Below are positions 19,638 through 31,759 of a stretch of 64,000 nt of DNA, piece after piece. The stretch covers positions 22,438,001 through 22,502,000 of the forward strand of contig CM074864.1 of the NCBI GenBank assembly GCA_037501455.1. Reading direction: 5' to 3'. Each line of letters begins with the position of its first letter. Position 1 is the first letter of the stretch. Both the position numbers and the translations under genes were made by a program. The stretch comes from Lantana camara. Taxonomy: Eukaryota; Streptophyta; Magnoliopsida; Lamiales; Verbenaceae. The notes under the pieces are model-generated. The model made no database searches. It was not told the DNA's origin and was given only the letters and a program-made list of their open reading frames with translations.

Positions 19638-22264
19638 TGTAGCACCCTATACCTAGAGATGCCACACCCCTGCACTATAGCTCAATCCACATACGAAATG
19701 GATGATCCGTACATGAACTAAGACTATAGCGAACGGTTGAAAAAAGAAAATAAACCTCTAGCTAGGCGGGACTAACCCTCAAATATTACCAACATGTACG
19801 ATTCACAAAATGAAAACATAATATAAATTCACTTCATTATCCTTAAGTTCAATTACATCATATACATATGTACCAACATGAAAGTGGAATGCTAGACTCA
19901 AAATAAAAGACTTGACTCGATCCCGCCTAGCATGCAACCTGCAGACCTGAAAAGGTGAGGTGTCAGTCTATGAAAGACTGAGTGAGGGGTATAAATAAAT
20001 ATAACCATAATTTCCATGCATGCTATAATCTCGGGTAAGATTTTATAAAGAAAACAATATAAGTTCAACAATAAAATACAACTCGCCGAGATTACAACTA
20101 ATCAATTTAACAAATCAATCAATCAGTGGCCTGGTGAGTGAGGGCAAATCTCCAACCTTTCTTCGACAGTGTACAATAATTCAGTTATCAAGTGATTAGG
20201 TGATCAAGCAATCAATTACAGCCCACAATTAGTAGTTTCAATAACTTCTTCTTCCTCCGGGTGATGGTGGGATTGTAATGCCCCACCAGCTAATCAATCT
20301 GGGCATAGGGTTCATGAGTCCCTATACCCGGCGGGTTTTATCTCCACCAAACCTCCTGGTGGATTCAGGGGTGACCCCAAAATGGTGAGGATAGTGCAAG
20401 AGTTACCCGTCAGCCCTTGCTTCCCCGGTTAGCTTAATACACTACCCTCGGGCCCAAAGTGTAATTCCATTTACTCGCCTAATCAATCAATCAATCAATC
20501 AATCTATTCCGTGAAATCAGTTGAAAATCAATAAGTTTTGGAAAACTATAGATATATAGATACATTTTGGCCGAAAACATCACATAAGCATTGTAAGGGT
20601 TCTATATATCTAGAATTAAACCTCATCTGTGCCAAAAATTAACAAGGATACAACTATGAAGCTTCCTCCTCGTCAATAGGAAGACAATCTATGTAAAAAG
20701 GGACATCTGTTCGTGAGATACGACTCAGATGAACCATTTACGATGCACGACAAAGTCATGATCAATAAGTAATTCAATAACAATTAAGGAATGTCAAATA
20801 AGAATATAATTATCAATAAACCAAGTATATAACTCATATAATTCACATATGGGAGGCAAGGAAGTGAAAGGAATGCAGTAAGAGAGGTTTTCGTGAAGTT
20901 GGACAAAAGTTGACAATTTTAGGAATTACGCATGCTGAAGGAAAACTGGAATAGCTTTAGTTCTAGAAGTTGGAATTGAGTTTTTCTTGTTGGGTATGAA
21001 ACTAGACACAAAGACCTTTCCGATGATATATGGCTCATTTTCTAGATCAAAGTGAGGAGAAAATGGCGTAAGCTTGAAATTAGGCGAGTGCAGTTTTCCG
21101 GGAAAGCGGCGACACCTAAAAGAATTGATTATAACTGACAAATGGGAAAAATATATTGAGATGATTCCAACTGGAGATTGTTCTAGACTTCAAGATATTT
21201 CCAACGGTTCAAAAATCAGGTCAATCGGAGTTCGGATGAGGGGGTACCCGGCCGGGTAAAGTTCAAGGGAAAAGTTCCCCGACCGGGTAAAGTGGTCCAG
21301 AAGCTTTTCGGGACAAAGCTACCCGCCTGGGTACTTTTTATGTACAATAAGTACCGGCGCGGGTACCCTTCCAGGGCTGGAAAAAGGGGCAAAATAGGGG
21401 TTGCTTCGGAGGGGAAAGAAAAGGAATCAAAACCCAAAGCAAACTCAACCAAAATGCTCCAAAACAATCATATATCATGCATATAACTTGGAGACATCAT
21501 TTAGGTAACATTTAATCCACGGAAACATGTATGGATCATCAAGAATTCATCAACCAAACCCTATATAATATCATGTCTTCGAACTTCTCATTTAAACCAA
21601 GAATTCATGCAAGCTTTGAAAGGTAATTCTCCTAAACATACTTCTAATCACTTGTACACAAGAGAACACATCATAATCATCAAACCCTACTTCACATAAA
21701 GCTCAAGAGATTCAATTAAATTCTTACTCTACCTTGAATGAAAGAAAAAAGAATGAAGATGTGATGATGATGATGAAGATGAAGATGCTCCTACATATGT
21801 AATTTCCCCTTGAATTAAGGCTTGAAAAGGAGTTGAAATCTGTTCCTTCCTCTTGGTATTTTGATCGTGCTCTAGTGTGTGTGAGTGTGTGTAATTCTTT
21901 TATGAAAAGAGATGAATGAAATGAGAGATATGAAATGCATAAGATATTTTATAAAGTCTTCCACTAAAGCATATGAATCATCACTTTTTGCACTTTAGTC
22001 CTTGGAATATATGAGTGTATGCAATCAAGTTTTAATCCATATAAAATGACCATTTAACTCCAAATCATATAATGCAATTAAGTTCACATTTTTAAGAATT
22101 AATCAAGTAAGGTCACATATGAGCAATTAGCCACGTTAACAACTAATTCATGTAAATTCCACGTTAACGTTTATTTCACATAATTTCATGTAAACATAAT
22201 GCATATAATGTTATGAAATTCTTATAATGTCATATAATGTATAAATTGAAAACGGGGCGTTAAA
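19638..22264 (-). repeat. nTek LTR1 (3' LTR in element orientation)
   Basis: 2627 bp between TGTAGCACCC (plus-strand left end) and GGGGCGTTAAA, the last being a mutated form of the terminal GGGGCGTTACA. It contains an (AATC)6 microsatellite at 20481-20504 that is shorter in LTR2, and a palindrome array at 21245-21366. Confidence 0.9.
21245..21366. repeat. TACCCGGCCGGGTA-type palindrome array in nTek LTR1
   Basis: A perfect 14-bp palindrome TACCCGGCCGGGTA at 21245-21258, then imperfect ones near 21275-21290 (TTCCCCGACCGGGTAA), 21320-21333 (TACCCGCCTGGGTA) and 21351-21366 (GTACCGGCGCGGGTAC). Counterparts lie at about 25619-25745 and 28290-28420. In element orientation the array is about 900-1020 bp into the LTR, as in the Tek LTRs but with another palindrome. 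Confidence 0.8.
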
Positions 22265-22348
22265 AATTCCCCCCCCCCCCCCCCCCCCCCTTAAAAGGAC
22301 CTGGTCCCCAGGTCCACTGCCAAGTTTTTAAAATTATTCAGAAGCAAT

Positions 22349-22426
22349 AAGAGAGCCTCGTCTCTTAAACAAGCAACGAGAGAACCCTATCTCTCTATAA
22401 CAAGAAATGAGAGAACCCCGTCTCTC
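22349..22426. repeat. Three GAGAGA-TCTCTC hairpins
   Basis: Units at about 22349-22366, 22378-22395 and 22409-22426, each with 6-bp arms around CCCCG or similar and separated by CAAGAAAT-like spacers. Internal 2 has four such units. Confidence 0.75.
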
Positions 22427-23999
22427 ACACACACACGAAAGCAATTTAAGAGAACAAATTGTAGAAACATTCACATAAATGTCGCATAGGGCAAGTAGCA
22501 TCACGTTAATCACACAACTAACACTCATATACAACCAAATTGCAACTAACAAGAAATAAAATACAACAACTACAAAATCCATGATGCACATGATATGCAT
22601 GTTTAGATGTACCGTCCACTATTGTTTTAGAGACTTCTATAGTGGTGATCCGTTCCAACACTTGATGTGATGTTGGAGATTCCTTTTTGAATTCGTATCT
22701 TCATCTGTCAAGGTACTTGTCTCTTCTAGTATAATTCTCGAAGTCTTCCTCCTCTCGGTCTTGAAATTTCACCAAGGGTTAAATCTCCCACCATTTCTTG
22801 AATACCTATTTCCAGTCCTTGAAGGGCTTCTCTTTGTTAAAATTCTTCTCAAAATTTCTCATCCCAACCTTAAAGATCATCAAATATCAGAATTATCTAA
22901 TTCTTTTCCTTTTTTACCCGAAGTCCAAAATATCCTGATTCTTTGTAGAGCTACATTGATTACTTCAATGATCTATTCTTCTACTTATTATTTCCATGAA
23001 CCCCAAAATTGATTAATTTCTTAAAATTTTCCAATTAATCCGAACCCCATTCCGACGTCCGAAGTGTCTAGATTCATCTCCAATTTAATTCTCAAATTTT
23101 CGACCTCGACCCGAATCATTTGAGTCGCTTTCCTCTCACATTGTGATTTTGGTTCCATCTAGTTAAAGATCCTCACTTGTTTACAAATCTGAACCTCGAA
23201 TCATTAGTTCCCTCAAAGTCTCCTTCCTCTCTTCCTTGAGTTAAATAAGTCTCCTAAATTCATCGCCTTCCCGTTGATAGAAACCTCGAATCTTAAAACT
23301 GTTTCGAGATTTTTTATTTTTTTTTCACTTTGCTCTTGAATGAAATGATCCTATGGATTTCAGTTAAAAAGAATTTTGCAATATAGGCGTGCGAGTGTTG
23401 ATCTTGCAAATTGTAGACATCACACCCTACCACTATCCCGTTAAATATCTACCAACTTCATTAGAGCTTGTAAGTTACTCCCACCTTTGGTCCTTCTATT
23501 CCCGAATCTTAACACTTGAAGTATAACCTAATTAGAGCAATCCATGGCTCTTGAATTCTTGTATGAAGTTCCCCGGTGCATTCCTTACAACTTCAAAGCA
23601 AGTGAAATGAGCTTGCGGTAAATTGAGGTTGTCGTAGAAATTGGCCGTGGGTTGGCATGATCTTTATAGCCTATAATCACAACTTGTGTCAATTATAAAT
23701 ACATGGGGTTAGTGATTGCATATGACACCTAATTAGCATTTAAACACATCTTTGATGCAAAATGCAACAATTAATTCAACTAAGTTAAAGTCAAACACAT
23801 TAAACATATAAATTCCAAGCCATAGAACGTCAATTAATCAACAAGTAGTGACACGGTCATGTACAAGTTATCAAGTAGCTCAAAGATGTTCAGGTAAGTT
23901 AAAATAAGATGCAAGACTCACAAATTATCAATTAATTCTATGTCGTTCGACCTAACTTGACACGATACGACACGACGATAAAACCACGGTTTTGCAACC

Positions 24000-24013
24000 G
24001 GGCTCTGATACCA
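24000..24013 (-). other. nTek primer binding site (tRNA-iMet)
   Basis: Plus strand reads GGGCTCTGATACCA; the reverse is TGGTATCAGAGCCC, complementary to initiator Met tRNA. It lies seven bases inside LTR2, which is therefore the 5' LTR of unit 1 and fixes the minus orientation. Confidence 0.92.
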
Positions 24014-24020
24014 CTTAAGA

Positions 24021-26634
24021 TGTAGCACCCTATACGTAGAGATGCCACACCCCTGCACTATAGCTCAGTCCACATTCGAAATGGATGATCCGTACTTGAA
24101 CTAAGCCTATAGCGAACAGTTGAAAAAAGAAAATAAACCTCTAGCTAGGAGGGACTAATCCTCAAATATTACCAACATGTACGATTCACAAAATGAAAAC
24201 ATAATATACATTCACTTCATTATCCTTAAGTTCAATTACATCATATACATATGTACCAACATGAAAGTGGAATGTTAGACTCAAAATAAAAGACTTGACT
24301 CGATCCCGCCTAGCATGCAACCTGCAGACCTGAAAAGGTAAGGTGTCACTCTATGAAAGACTGAGTGAGAGGTATAAATAACTATAAGCGCAATTTCCAT
24401 GCAAGCTATAATCTCGGGTAAGATTTTATAAAGAAAACAATATAAGTTCAATAATAAAATACAACTCGCCTGAGATTATAACTAATCAATTTAACAATTC
24501 AATCAATCGGTGGCCCGGCGAGTGAGGGTAAATCTCCAACCTTTCCCCGACAGTGTACAATAATTCTGTTATTAAGTGATTAGGTGATCAAGCAATCAAT
24601 TACAGCCCACAATTAGTAGTTTCAATAACTTCTTCTTCCTCCGAGTGATGGTGGAATTGTAAGGCCCCACCAGCTAATCAATCTGGGCATAGGGTTCATG
24701 AGTCCCTATGCCCAAGCGGGCTTCTTTCTCCACCAAACCTCCTGGTGGATTCAGGGGTGACCCCAAAATGGTGAGGATAGTGCAAGAGTTACCCGTCAGC
24801 CCTTGCTTCCCCGGTTAGCTTAATACACTACCCTCGGGCCCAAAGTGTAATTCCATTTACTCGCCTAATCAATCAATCAATCTGTTCCGTGAAATCAGTT
24901 GAAAATCAATAAGTTTTGGAAAACTATAGATATATAGATACATTTTGGCCGAAAACATCACATAAGCGTTGTAAGGGTTCTATATATCTAGAATTAAACC
25001 TCATATGTGCCGAAAATTAACAATGATACAACTATGAAGCTTCCTCCTCGTCAATGGGAAGACAATCTATGTAAAAAGGGACATGTGTTCGTGAGATACG
25101 ACTCGGATAAACCATTTACGACGCACGACAAAGTCATGATCAATAAGTAATTCAATAACAATTAAGGAATGTCAAATAAGAATATAATTATCAATAAACC
25201 AAGTATATAACTCATATACTTCACACACAGGAGCCAAGGAAGTGAAAGGAATGCAATAAGAGATGTTTTGGTGAAGTTGGGCAAAAGTTAACAATTTTAG
25301 GAATTGCGCACACTAAAGGAAAACTGGAATATCTTTAGTTCTAGAAGTTAGAATTGAGTTTTCTTATTGTCTATGAAACTAGACACAAAGACCTTTCCGA
25401 TGATATATGGCTCGTTTTCTAGATCAAAGTGAGGAGAAAATGACGTAAGCTTGAAATTAGGCGAGTGCAGTTTTTCGGAAAAGTGGCGATGCCTAAAAGA
25501 ATTGATTATAACTCACAAATGGGAAAAATATATTGACATGATTCCAATTGAAAGTTGTTCTAGACTTCAAGAGGTTTCCAACAATTCAAAAATCAGGTCA
25601 ATCGGAGTTCGGATGAGGGGGTACCCGGTCGGGTAAAGTTCAAGGGCAAAGTTCCCTGGCGGGGTAAAGTGGTCCAGAAGCTTTTCGGGACAAAGCTACC
25701 CGCCCAGGTACTTTTTATGTACACAAAGTACCCATTCGGGTACCCTTCCAGGGCCGGGAAAAGGGGCAAAACAGGGGTTGCTTCGGAGGGGAAAGAAAAG
25801 GAATCAAAACCCAAAGCAAACTCAACCAAAATGGTCCAAAACAATCATATATCATGCATATAACTTGGAGACATCATTTAGGAAACATTTAATCCATGGA
25901 AACATGTATGGATCATCAAGAATTCATCAACCAAACCCTACATAATATCATGTCTTCAAACTTCTCAGTTAAACCAAGAATTCATGCAAGCTTTGAAAGG
26001 TACTATTCCTAAACATACTTCTAATCACTTGTACACAAGAGAACACATCATAATCATCAAACCCTACTTCACATAAGCTCAAGAGATCCAATTAAATTCT
26101 CACTCTACCTTGAATGAAAGAAGAAAGAATGAAGATTTGATGACGATGATGAAGATACTCCCAAATATGCAATTTCCCCTTGAATTAAGGCTTGAAAAGT
26201 AGTTGAAATATCTTCCTTCCTCTTGGGGTTTTGATCGTGCTCTAGTGTGTGTGAGTGTGTGTAATTCTTTTATGAAAAGAGATGAATGAAATGAGAGATA
26301 TGAAATGCATAAGATATTTTATAAAGTCTTCCACTAAAGCATATGAATCATCACTTTTTGCACTTTAGTCCTTGGAATATATGAGTGTATGCAATCAAGT
26401 TTTAATCCATGTAAAATGACCATTTAACTCCGAATCATATAATGCAACTAAGTTCACAGTTTTAAGAATTAATCCAGTAAGGTCACATATGAGCAATGAG
26501 CCACATTAACAAGTAATTCACGTAAATTCCACGTTAACGTTTATTTCACATAAGTTCATGTAAACATAATGCATATAATGTTATGAAATTCTTATAATGT
26601 CACATAATGTATAAATTGAAAACGGGGCGTTACA
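24021..26634 (-). repeat. nTek LTR2
   Basis: 2614 bp, TGTAGCACCC to GGGGCGTTACA. On its left it borders a PBS, as a 5' LTR should; on its right it borders a purine tract, as a 3' LTR should. It therefore belongs to two adjacent units. Palindrome array at about 25619-25745. Confidence 0.9.
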
Positions 26635-26669
26635 AATCTCCCCCTCCCCTCCCCTGCCCGCCCTTAAGA
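26635..26669 (-). other. Collapsed nTek internal region (35 bp)
   Basis: Only the purine tract (here C-rich) and the last bases before LTR3 remain. The junction is at CTTAA, present both beside the purine tract (CCCTTAAAAGG in internal 2) and beside the PBS (CCACTTAAGA before LTR2). This looks like a 5-bp microhomology deletion that removed the whole internal region including the PBS. Confidence 0.82.
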
Positions 26670-29302
26670 TGTAGCACCCTATACGTAGAGATGCCACACC
26701 CCCGCATTATAGCTCAGTCCACATACGAAATGGATGATCCGTACATGAACTAAGACTATAGAGAACGGTTGAAAAAAGAAAATAAACCTCTAGCTAGGCG
26801 GGACTAACCCTCAAATATTACCAACATGTACGATTCACAAAATGAAAACATAATATACATTCACTTCATTATCCTTAAGTTCAATTACATCATATACATA
26901 TGTACCAACATGAAAGTGGAATGCTTGACTCAAAATAAAAGACTTGACTCGATCCTGCCTAGGATGCAACCTGCAGACATGAAAAGGTGAGGTGTCACTC
27001 TATGAAAGACTGAGTGAGAGGTATAAATAAATATAAGCGCAATTTCCATGCAAGCTGTAATCTCGGGTAAGATTTTATAAAGAAAACAATATATGTTCAA
27101 TAATAAAATACAACTCGCCTGAGATTACAACTAATCAATTTAACAATTCAATCAGTTCAATTCAATCAATCAGTGGCCCGACGAGTGAGGGTAAATCTCC
27201 AACCTTTCTCCGACAGTGTACAATAATTCAGTTATTAAGTGATTAGGTGATCAAGCAATCAATTACAGTGCACAATTAGTAGTTTCAATGACTCCTTCTT
27301 CCTCCGGCTCATGGTGGGATTGCAAGGCCCCACCACTCAATCAATCTAGGCATAGGGTTCATGAGTCCCTATGCCCGGCGGGCTCCTTCCTCCACCAAAC
27401 CTCCTGGTGGATTCAAGGGTGACCCCAAAATGGTGAGGATAGTGCAAGAGTTACCCGTCAGCCCTTGCTTCCCCGGTTGGCACAATACACCACCCTCGGG
27501 CCCAAAGTGCAATTCAATTTACTCGCCCAATCAATCACTCAATCAATCAATCTGTTTCGTGAAATCAGTTGAAAATCAATAAGTTTTGGAAAATTATAGA
27601 TATATAGATACATTTTAGCCGAAAACATCACAGAGGGGTTGTAAGGGTTCTATGTATCTAGGATTAAACCTCACCTGCGTCGACAATTAACAATTATACG
27701 ACTATGAAGCTTGCTCCTCGTCAACGGGAAGTCAATCTGTGTAAAAAGGGACAAGTGTTCGTGAGACACGACTCGCATGAACCATTTACGAGGCACGACA
27801 AAGTCATGATCAATAAGTCATTCAATAACAATTAAGGAATGTCAAATAAGAACATAATTAACAATAAACCAAGTATATAACTCATATAATTCACATACAG
27901 GAGCCACGGAACTGAAAGGAATGCAATAAGAGAGGTTTTTGTGAAGTTGGGCAAAAGTTGACAATTTTAGGAATTGCGTACACTGAAGGAAAACTGGAAT
28001 ATCTTTAGCTCTAGAAGTTGGAATTGAGTTTTTCTTACTGGGTATGAAGCTAGACACAAAGACCTTTTCGATGATATATGGCTCGTTTTCTAGATCAAAG
28101 TGAGGAGAAAATGGCGTAAGCTTGAATTTAGGCGAGTGCAGTTTTCTGGGAAAGTGGCGACACCTAAAAGAATTGATTATAACTCAAAAATGGGAAAAAT
28201 ATATTGAGATGATTCCAATTGGAGGTTGTTCTAAACTTTAAGAGGTTTCCAACAGTTCAAAAATCAGGGCAATCGGAGTTCGGATGAGGGGGTACCCAGC
28301 CGGGTAAATTTCAAGGGAAAAGTTCCCCGACCGGGTAAAGTGGTCCAGAAGCTTTTCGGGACAAAGCTACCTGCCCGGGTACTTTTTATGTACAAAAAGT
28401 ACCCTCCTGGGTACCCTTCCAGGGCTGGAAAAAGGGGGAAAACAGGGGTTGCCTTGTAGGGGGAAAAAAAAGAATCAAAACCCAGAGCAAACTTAACTAG
28501 AATGCTCCAAAACAATCATATATCATGCATATAACTTGGAGACATCATTTAGGTAACATTTAATCCATGGAAACATGTATGGATCATCAAGAGTTCATCA
28601 ACCAAACCCTATATAATATCATGTCTTCAAACTTCTCATTTAAACCAAGAATTCATGCAAGCTTTGAAAGGTAATGCTCCTAAACATACTTCTAATCACT
28701 TGTACACAAGAGAACACATCATAATCATCAAACCCTACTTCACATAAACTTAAGAGATTCAATTAAATTCTCACTCTACCTTGAATGAAAGAAGAAAGAA
28801 TGAAGATGTGATGATGATGATGAAGATGCTCCCAAATATGCAATTTTCCCTTGAATTAAGCGTTGAAAAGAAGTTGAAATCTCCTTCCTCTTGGTGTTTT
28901 GATCGAGCTCTAGTGTGTGTGAGTGTGTGTAATTCTTTTATGAAAAGAGATGAATGAAATGAGAGAAATGAAATGCATAAGAAATTTTATAAAGTCTTCC
29001 ACTAAAGTATATGAATCATCACTTTTTGCACTTTAGTCCTTGGAATATATGAGTGTATGCAATCAAGTTTTAATCCATGTAAAATGACCATTTAACTCCA
29101 AATCATATAATGCAATTAAGTTCACATTTTTAAGAATTAATCAAGTAAGGTCACATATGAGCAATAAGCCAAGTTAACAAGTAATTTACGTAAATTCCAC
29201 GTTAACGTTTATTTCACATAAGTTCATGTAAACATAATGCATATAATGTTATGAAATTCTTATAATGTCACATAATGTATAAATTGAAAACGGGGCGTTA
29301 CA
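26670..29302 (-). repeat. nTek LTR3
   Basis: 2633 bp, TGTAGCACCC to GGGGCGTTACA, with the palindrome array at about 28290-28420. It is the 3' LTR of internal 2 and is linked to LTR2 through the 35-bp remnant. Confidence 0.9.
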
Positions 29303-30980
29303 AATCTCCCCCCCCCCCCCCTCCCCTGCCCACCCTTAAAAGGACCTGGTCCCCAAGTCCACTGCCGAGTTTTTAAAATTATACAGAAGCAATAAGAGAG
29401 CCCCGTCTCTTAAACAAGCAACGAGAGAACCCTGTCTCTCTCTAATAAGAAATGAGAGAACCCCATCTCTCAAACAAGAAATGAGAGAACCCCGTCTCTC
29501 ATACACACACATGAAAGCAATTTAAGGGAACAAATTGTAGAAACATTGACATAAATATCACATAGGGCAAGTAGCATCACGTTAATCACATAACTAACAC
29601 TCATATACAACCAAATTGCAACTAACAAGAAATTAAATACAACAACTACAAAATCCATGATGCACATGATATGAATGTTTAGATGTACCGTTCACCATTG
29701 TTTTAGAGACTTCCAAAGTGGTGATCCGTTCCAACACTTGATATGATGTTGTAGATTCCTTTTTGAATTCGTATCTTCATCTGTCAAAGCACTTGTCTCT
29801 TCTAGTATAATTCCCGAAATCTTCCTCCTCTCGGTCTTGAAATTTTACCAAGGGTTAAATCTCCCACCATTTCTTGAATACCTATTTCCAGTCCTTGAAG
29901 TGCTTCTCTTTTTTAAAATTCTTCTCAAAATTTCTCATCCCAACCTTAAAGATCATCAAATGTCAGAATCATCTAATTCTTTTCCTTTGTAACCCGAAGT
30001 CCAAAATATCCTGATTCTTTGTAGAGCTACATTGATTACTTCAATGTTCTATTCTTCTGCTTGTTGTTTCCATGAACCCCAAAATTGATTAATTTCTTAA
30101 TTTATTCCAATTAATCCGAACCCCTTTCCAACGTCCGAAGTGTCTAGATTCATCTCCAACTTAATTCCCAAATTTTTGACCTCAACCCGTATCATTTGAG
30201 TTACTTTCCTCTCACATCGTGATTTTGGTTCCAACTAGTTGAAGATCCTCACTTGTTTACAAATCTGAACCTCGAATCATTAGTGCCCTCAAAGTCTCCT
30301 TCCTCTCTTCCTTGAGTTAAATAAGTCTCCTAAAGTCATCGCCTCCCCGTTGATAGAAACCTCGAATCTTAAAACTCTTTCGAGATTTTTTTTTTTTTCA
30401 CTTTGCTCTTGAATGAAATGATCCTACGAATTTCAGTTCAAAAGACTTTTGCAATATAGGCGTGTGAGTGTTGATCTTGAAAATTGTAGACATCACACCC
30501 TACCACTATCCCGTTAAATATCTACCAACTTCATTAGAGCTTGTAAGTTACTCCCACCTTTGGTCCTTCAATTCCCGAATCTTAACACTTGAAGTATAAC
30601 CCAATTAGAGCAATCCATGGCTCTTGAATTCTTGTATGAAGTTCCCCGGTGCATTCCTTACAACTTCAAAGGAAGTGAAAGGAGCTTGCAGTAAATTTAG
30701 GGTGTCGTAGAAATTAGCCGTGGGTTGACATGATCTTTATAGCCTATAATCATAACTTGTGTCAACTATAAATGCAAGGGGTTAGTGATTGCATATGACA
30801 CATAATTAGCAGTTAAACACATATTTGATGCAAAATGCAACAATTAATTCAACTAAGTTAAAGTAAAACACATTAAAGATATAAATTCCAGGCCATAGAA
30901 GGTCAATTAATCAATAAGTAGTGGCACAAATCAATGCCATGCACAAGTTATCAAGTAGCCCAAAGATGTTCAGGTAAGTT
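29303..30980 (-). other. nTek internal region 2 (non-coding, truncated at its PBS end)
   Basis: Collinear with internal 1 from its purine tract to CAGGTAAGTT at 30980, then homology stops and Tek gag starts. The 43 bases leading to the PBS and a fourth LTR are missing. Four GAGAGA hairpins lie at 29395-29500, one more than in internal 1. Confidence 0.8.
29395..29500. repeat. Four GAGAGA-TCTCTC hairpins
   Basis: Units at 29395-29412, 29423-29440, 29454-29471 and 29483-29500, period about 30 bp, each GAGAGA then about six bases then TCTCTC. The extra unit relative to 22349-22426 shows tandem gain or loss. Confidence 0.78.
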
Positions 30981-31007
30981 ATCATTTCCAAGGCCGATGT
31001 ATTATTT

Positions 31008-31715
31008 CTTTAATTCAAGGCGAGGCATACTCTTGGTGGGAGAGTGTTAGGATTGTGTTGGATGTCGCCTAGAAGAAAGTTAATTGGGAGGTTTTCACCT
31101 GGGAGTTCAGAAATAAGTTTATTCTTCCGTCTTCTCACACCCGAAGATTGAAGGAATTCATAGAGCTCAAGCAGGGAGGAAGATCTGTTTCAGAGTATAT
31201 CGTCGAGTTTGAGAGATTGTCTCGCTATGCCCCTAATATAGCGAGTGATGACTTCCATAAGGCGATGCAGTTTGTTTAGGGCCTTGGACCGGATATTCAG
31301 ACAGCGATTGAGACGGTTAACACAAGCACCTGGTTGAAGGCTACTATAAAAGCCTTGAAAGTTGAGGATTCGGTAAATGCAGGACGATCTACTTATCGTT
31401 CAGGTTCGGGTTCAGGTTCCGAATCGGGTTTTAGAGGTTCAGGTTCTAGCTCCAGTTCGGGCAAGAGGTCTATGATTTATTCTTCTCCACTACCACCTTC
31501 TAAGGGCCCTGGGAAGAAGCCCCGACCCGCAGGACCAGTTATGAGAGCTCCAGTTGTGCCTGCTTTGCCACCACCACCCGAAAGGCCTACATATACCTTC
31601 TGTGGACAGACTACGCACACCTACGAGGGTTGTAGACGTCGATTGGGCTTATGTTTGATTTTTGGGAGTGCAGAGCATAGGGTAAACTGATGTCCAGATC
31701 ATCGAGATCAGCCTG
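31008..31715 (+). pseudogene. Tek Gag (retrotransposon gag domain and zinc-knuckle region), partial
   Basis: The frame starts in the middle of gag with GEAYSWWESVRIVLDVA, then NWEVFTWEFRNKF, LKQGGRSVSEYIVEFERLSRYAP and GLGPDIQTAIETV, all typical of the Ty3/gypsy gag domain (PF03732). The open part 31334-31690 adds a Gly/Ser-rich linker, a Pro-rich segment and the nucleic-acid-binding region, where a CxxCxxxxHxxxxC knuckle has decayed to CLIFGSAEHRVN-stop-CPDH (second Cys changed to Phe, TGA at 31688). Other stops are near 31071 and 31277. Gag would form the particle and bind RNA. Confidence 0.83.
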
Positions 31716-31759
31716 CCGAGGGTCAGAGACCGCTGATTAGGGCTCGTGTATATGCGCTG

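Larger units (their letters stand above)
22265..24020 (-). other. nTek internal region 1 (non-coding)
   Basis: A C-run of 22 bases (22269-22290) is the G-rich polypurine tract seen from the other strand. Then come three GAGAGA...TCTCTC hairpins (22349-22426) and about 1.6 kb without a convincing coding frame. The region ends with the PBS at 24000-24013. The short frames I looked at have no retroelement motif. Confidence 0.8.
19638..30980 (-). mobile_element. nTek: tandem chain of a non-autonomous chromovirus-related LTR element
   Basis: Minus strand. Order on the plus strand: LTR1 (19638-22264), internal 1 (22265-24020), LTR2 (24021-26634), a 35-bp collapsed internal (26635-26669), LTR3 (26670-29302), internal 2 (29303-30980, broken at its right end). 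Internal regions are about 1.75 kb, have a PBS and a purine tract, and have no coding frame longer than about 90 codons. LTR termini (TGTAACGCCCCG...GTGCTACA) match Tek at both ends, and the internal 3' end (CTGGGGACCAG then a purine tract) resembles the Tek pol end, so nTek is probably a deletion derivative of that lineage. It would need Tek-like proteins. Sharing of LTRs between units points to unequal recombination. Confidence 0.85.

Noticed and set aside
22269..22290. A run of 22 C's as a special regulatory tract
   Set aside because: It is the G-rich polypurine tract seen from the other strand; the exact run length is prone to sequencing and assembly error.
22761..23012. 83-codon plus-strand frame in nTek internal 1
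   Set aside because: Antisense to the element, not obviously conserved as a frame in internal 2, and no known motif.
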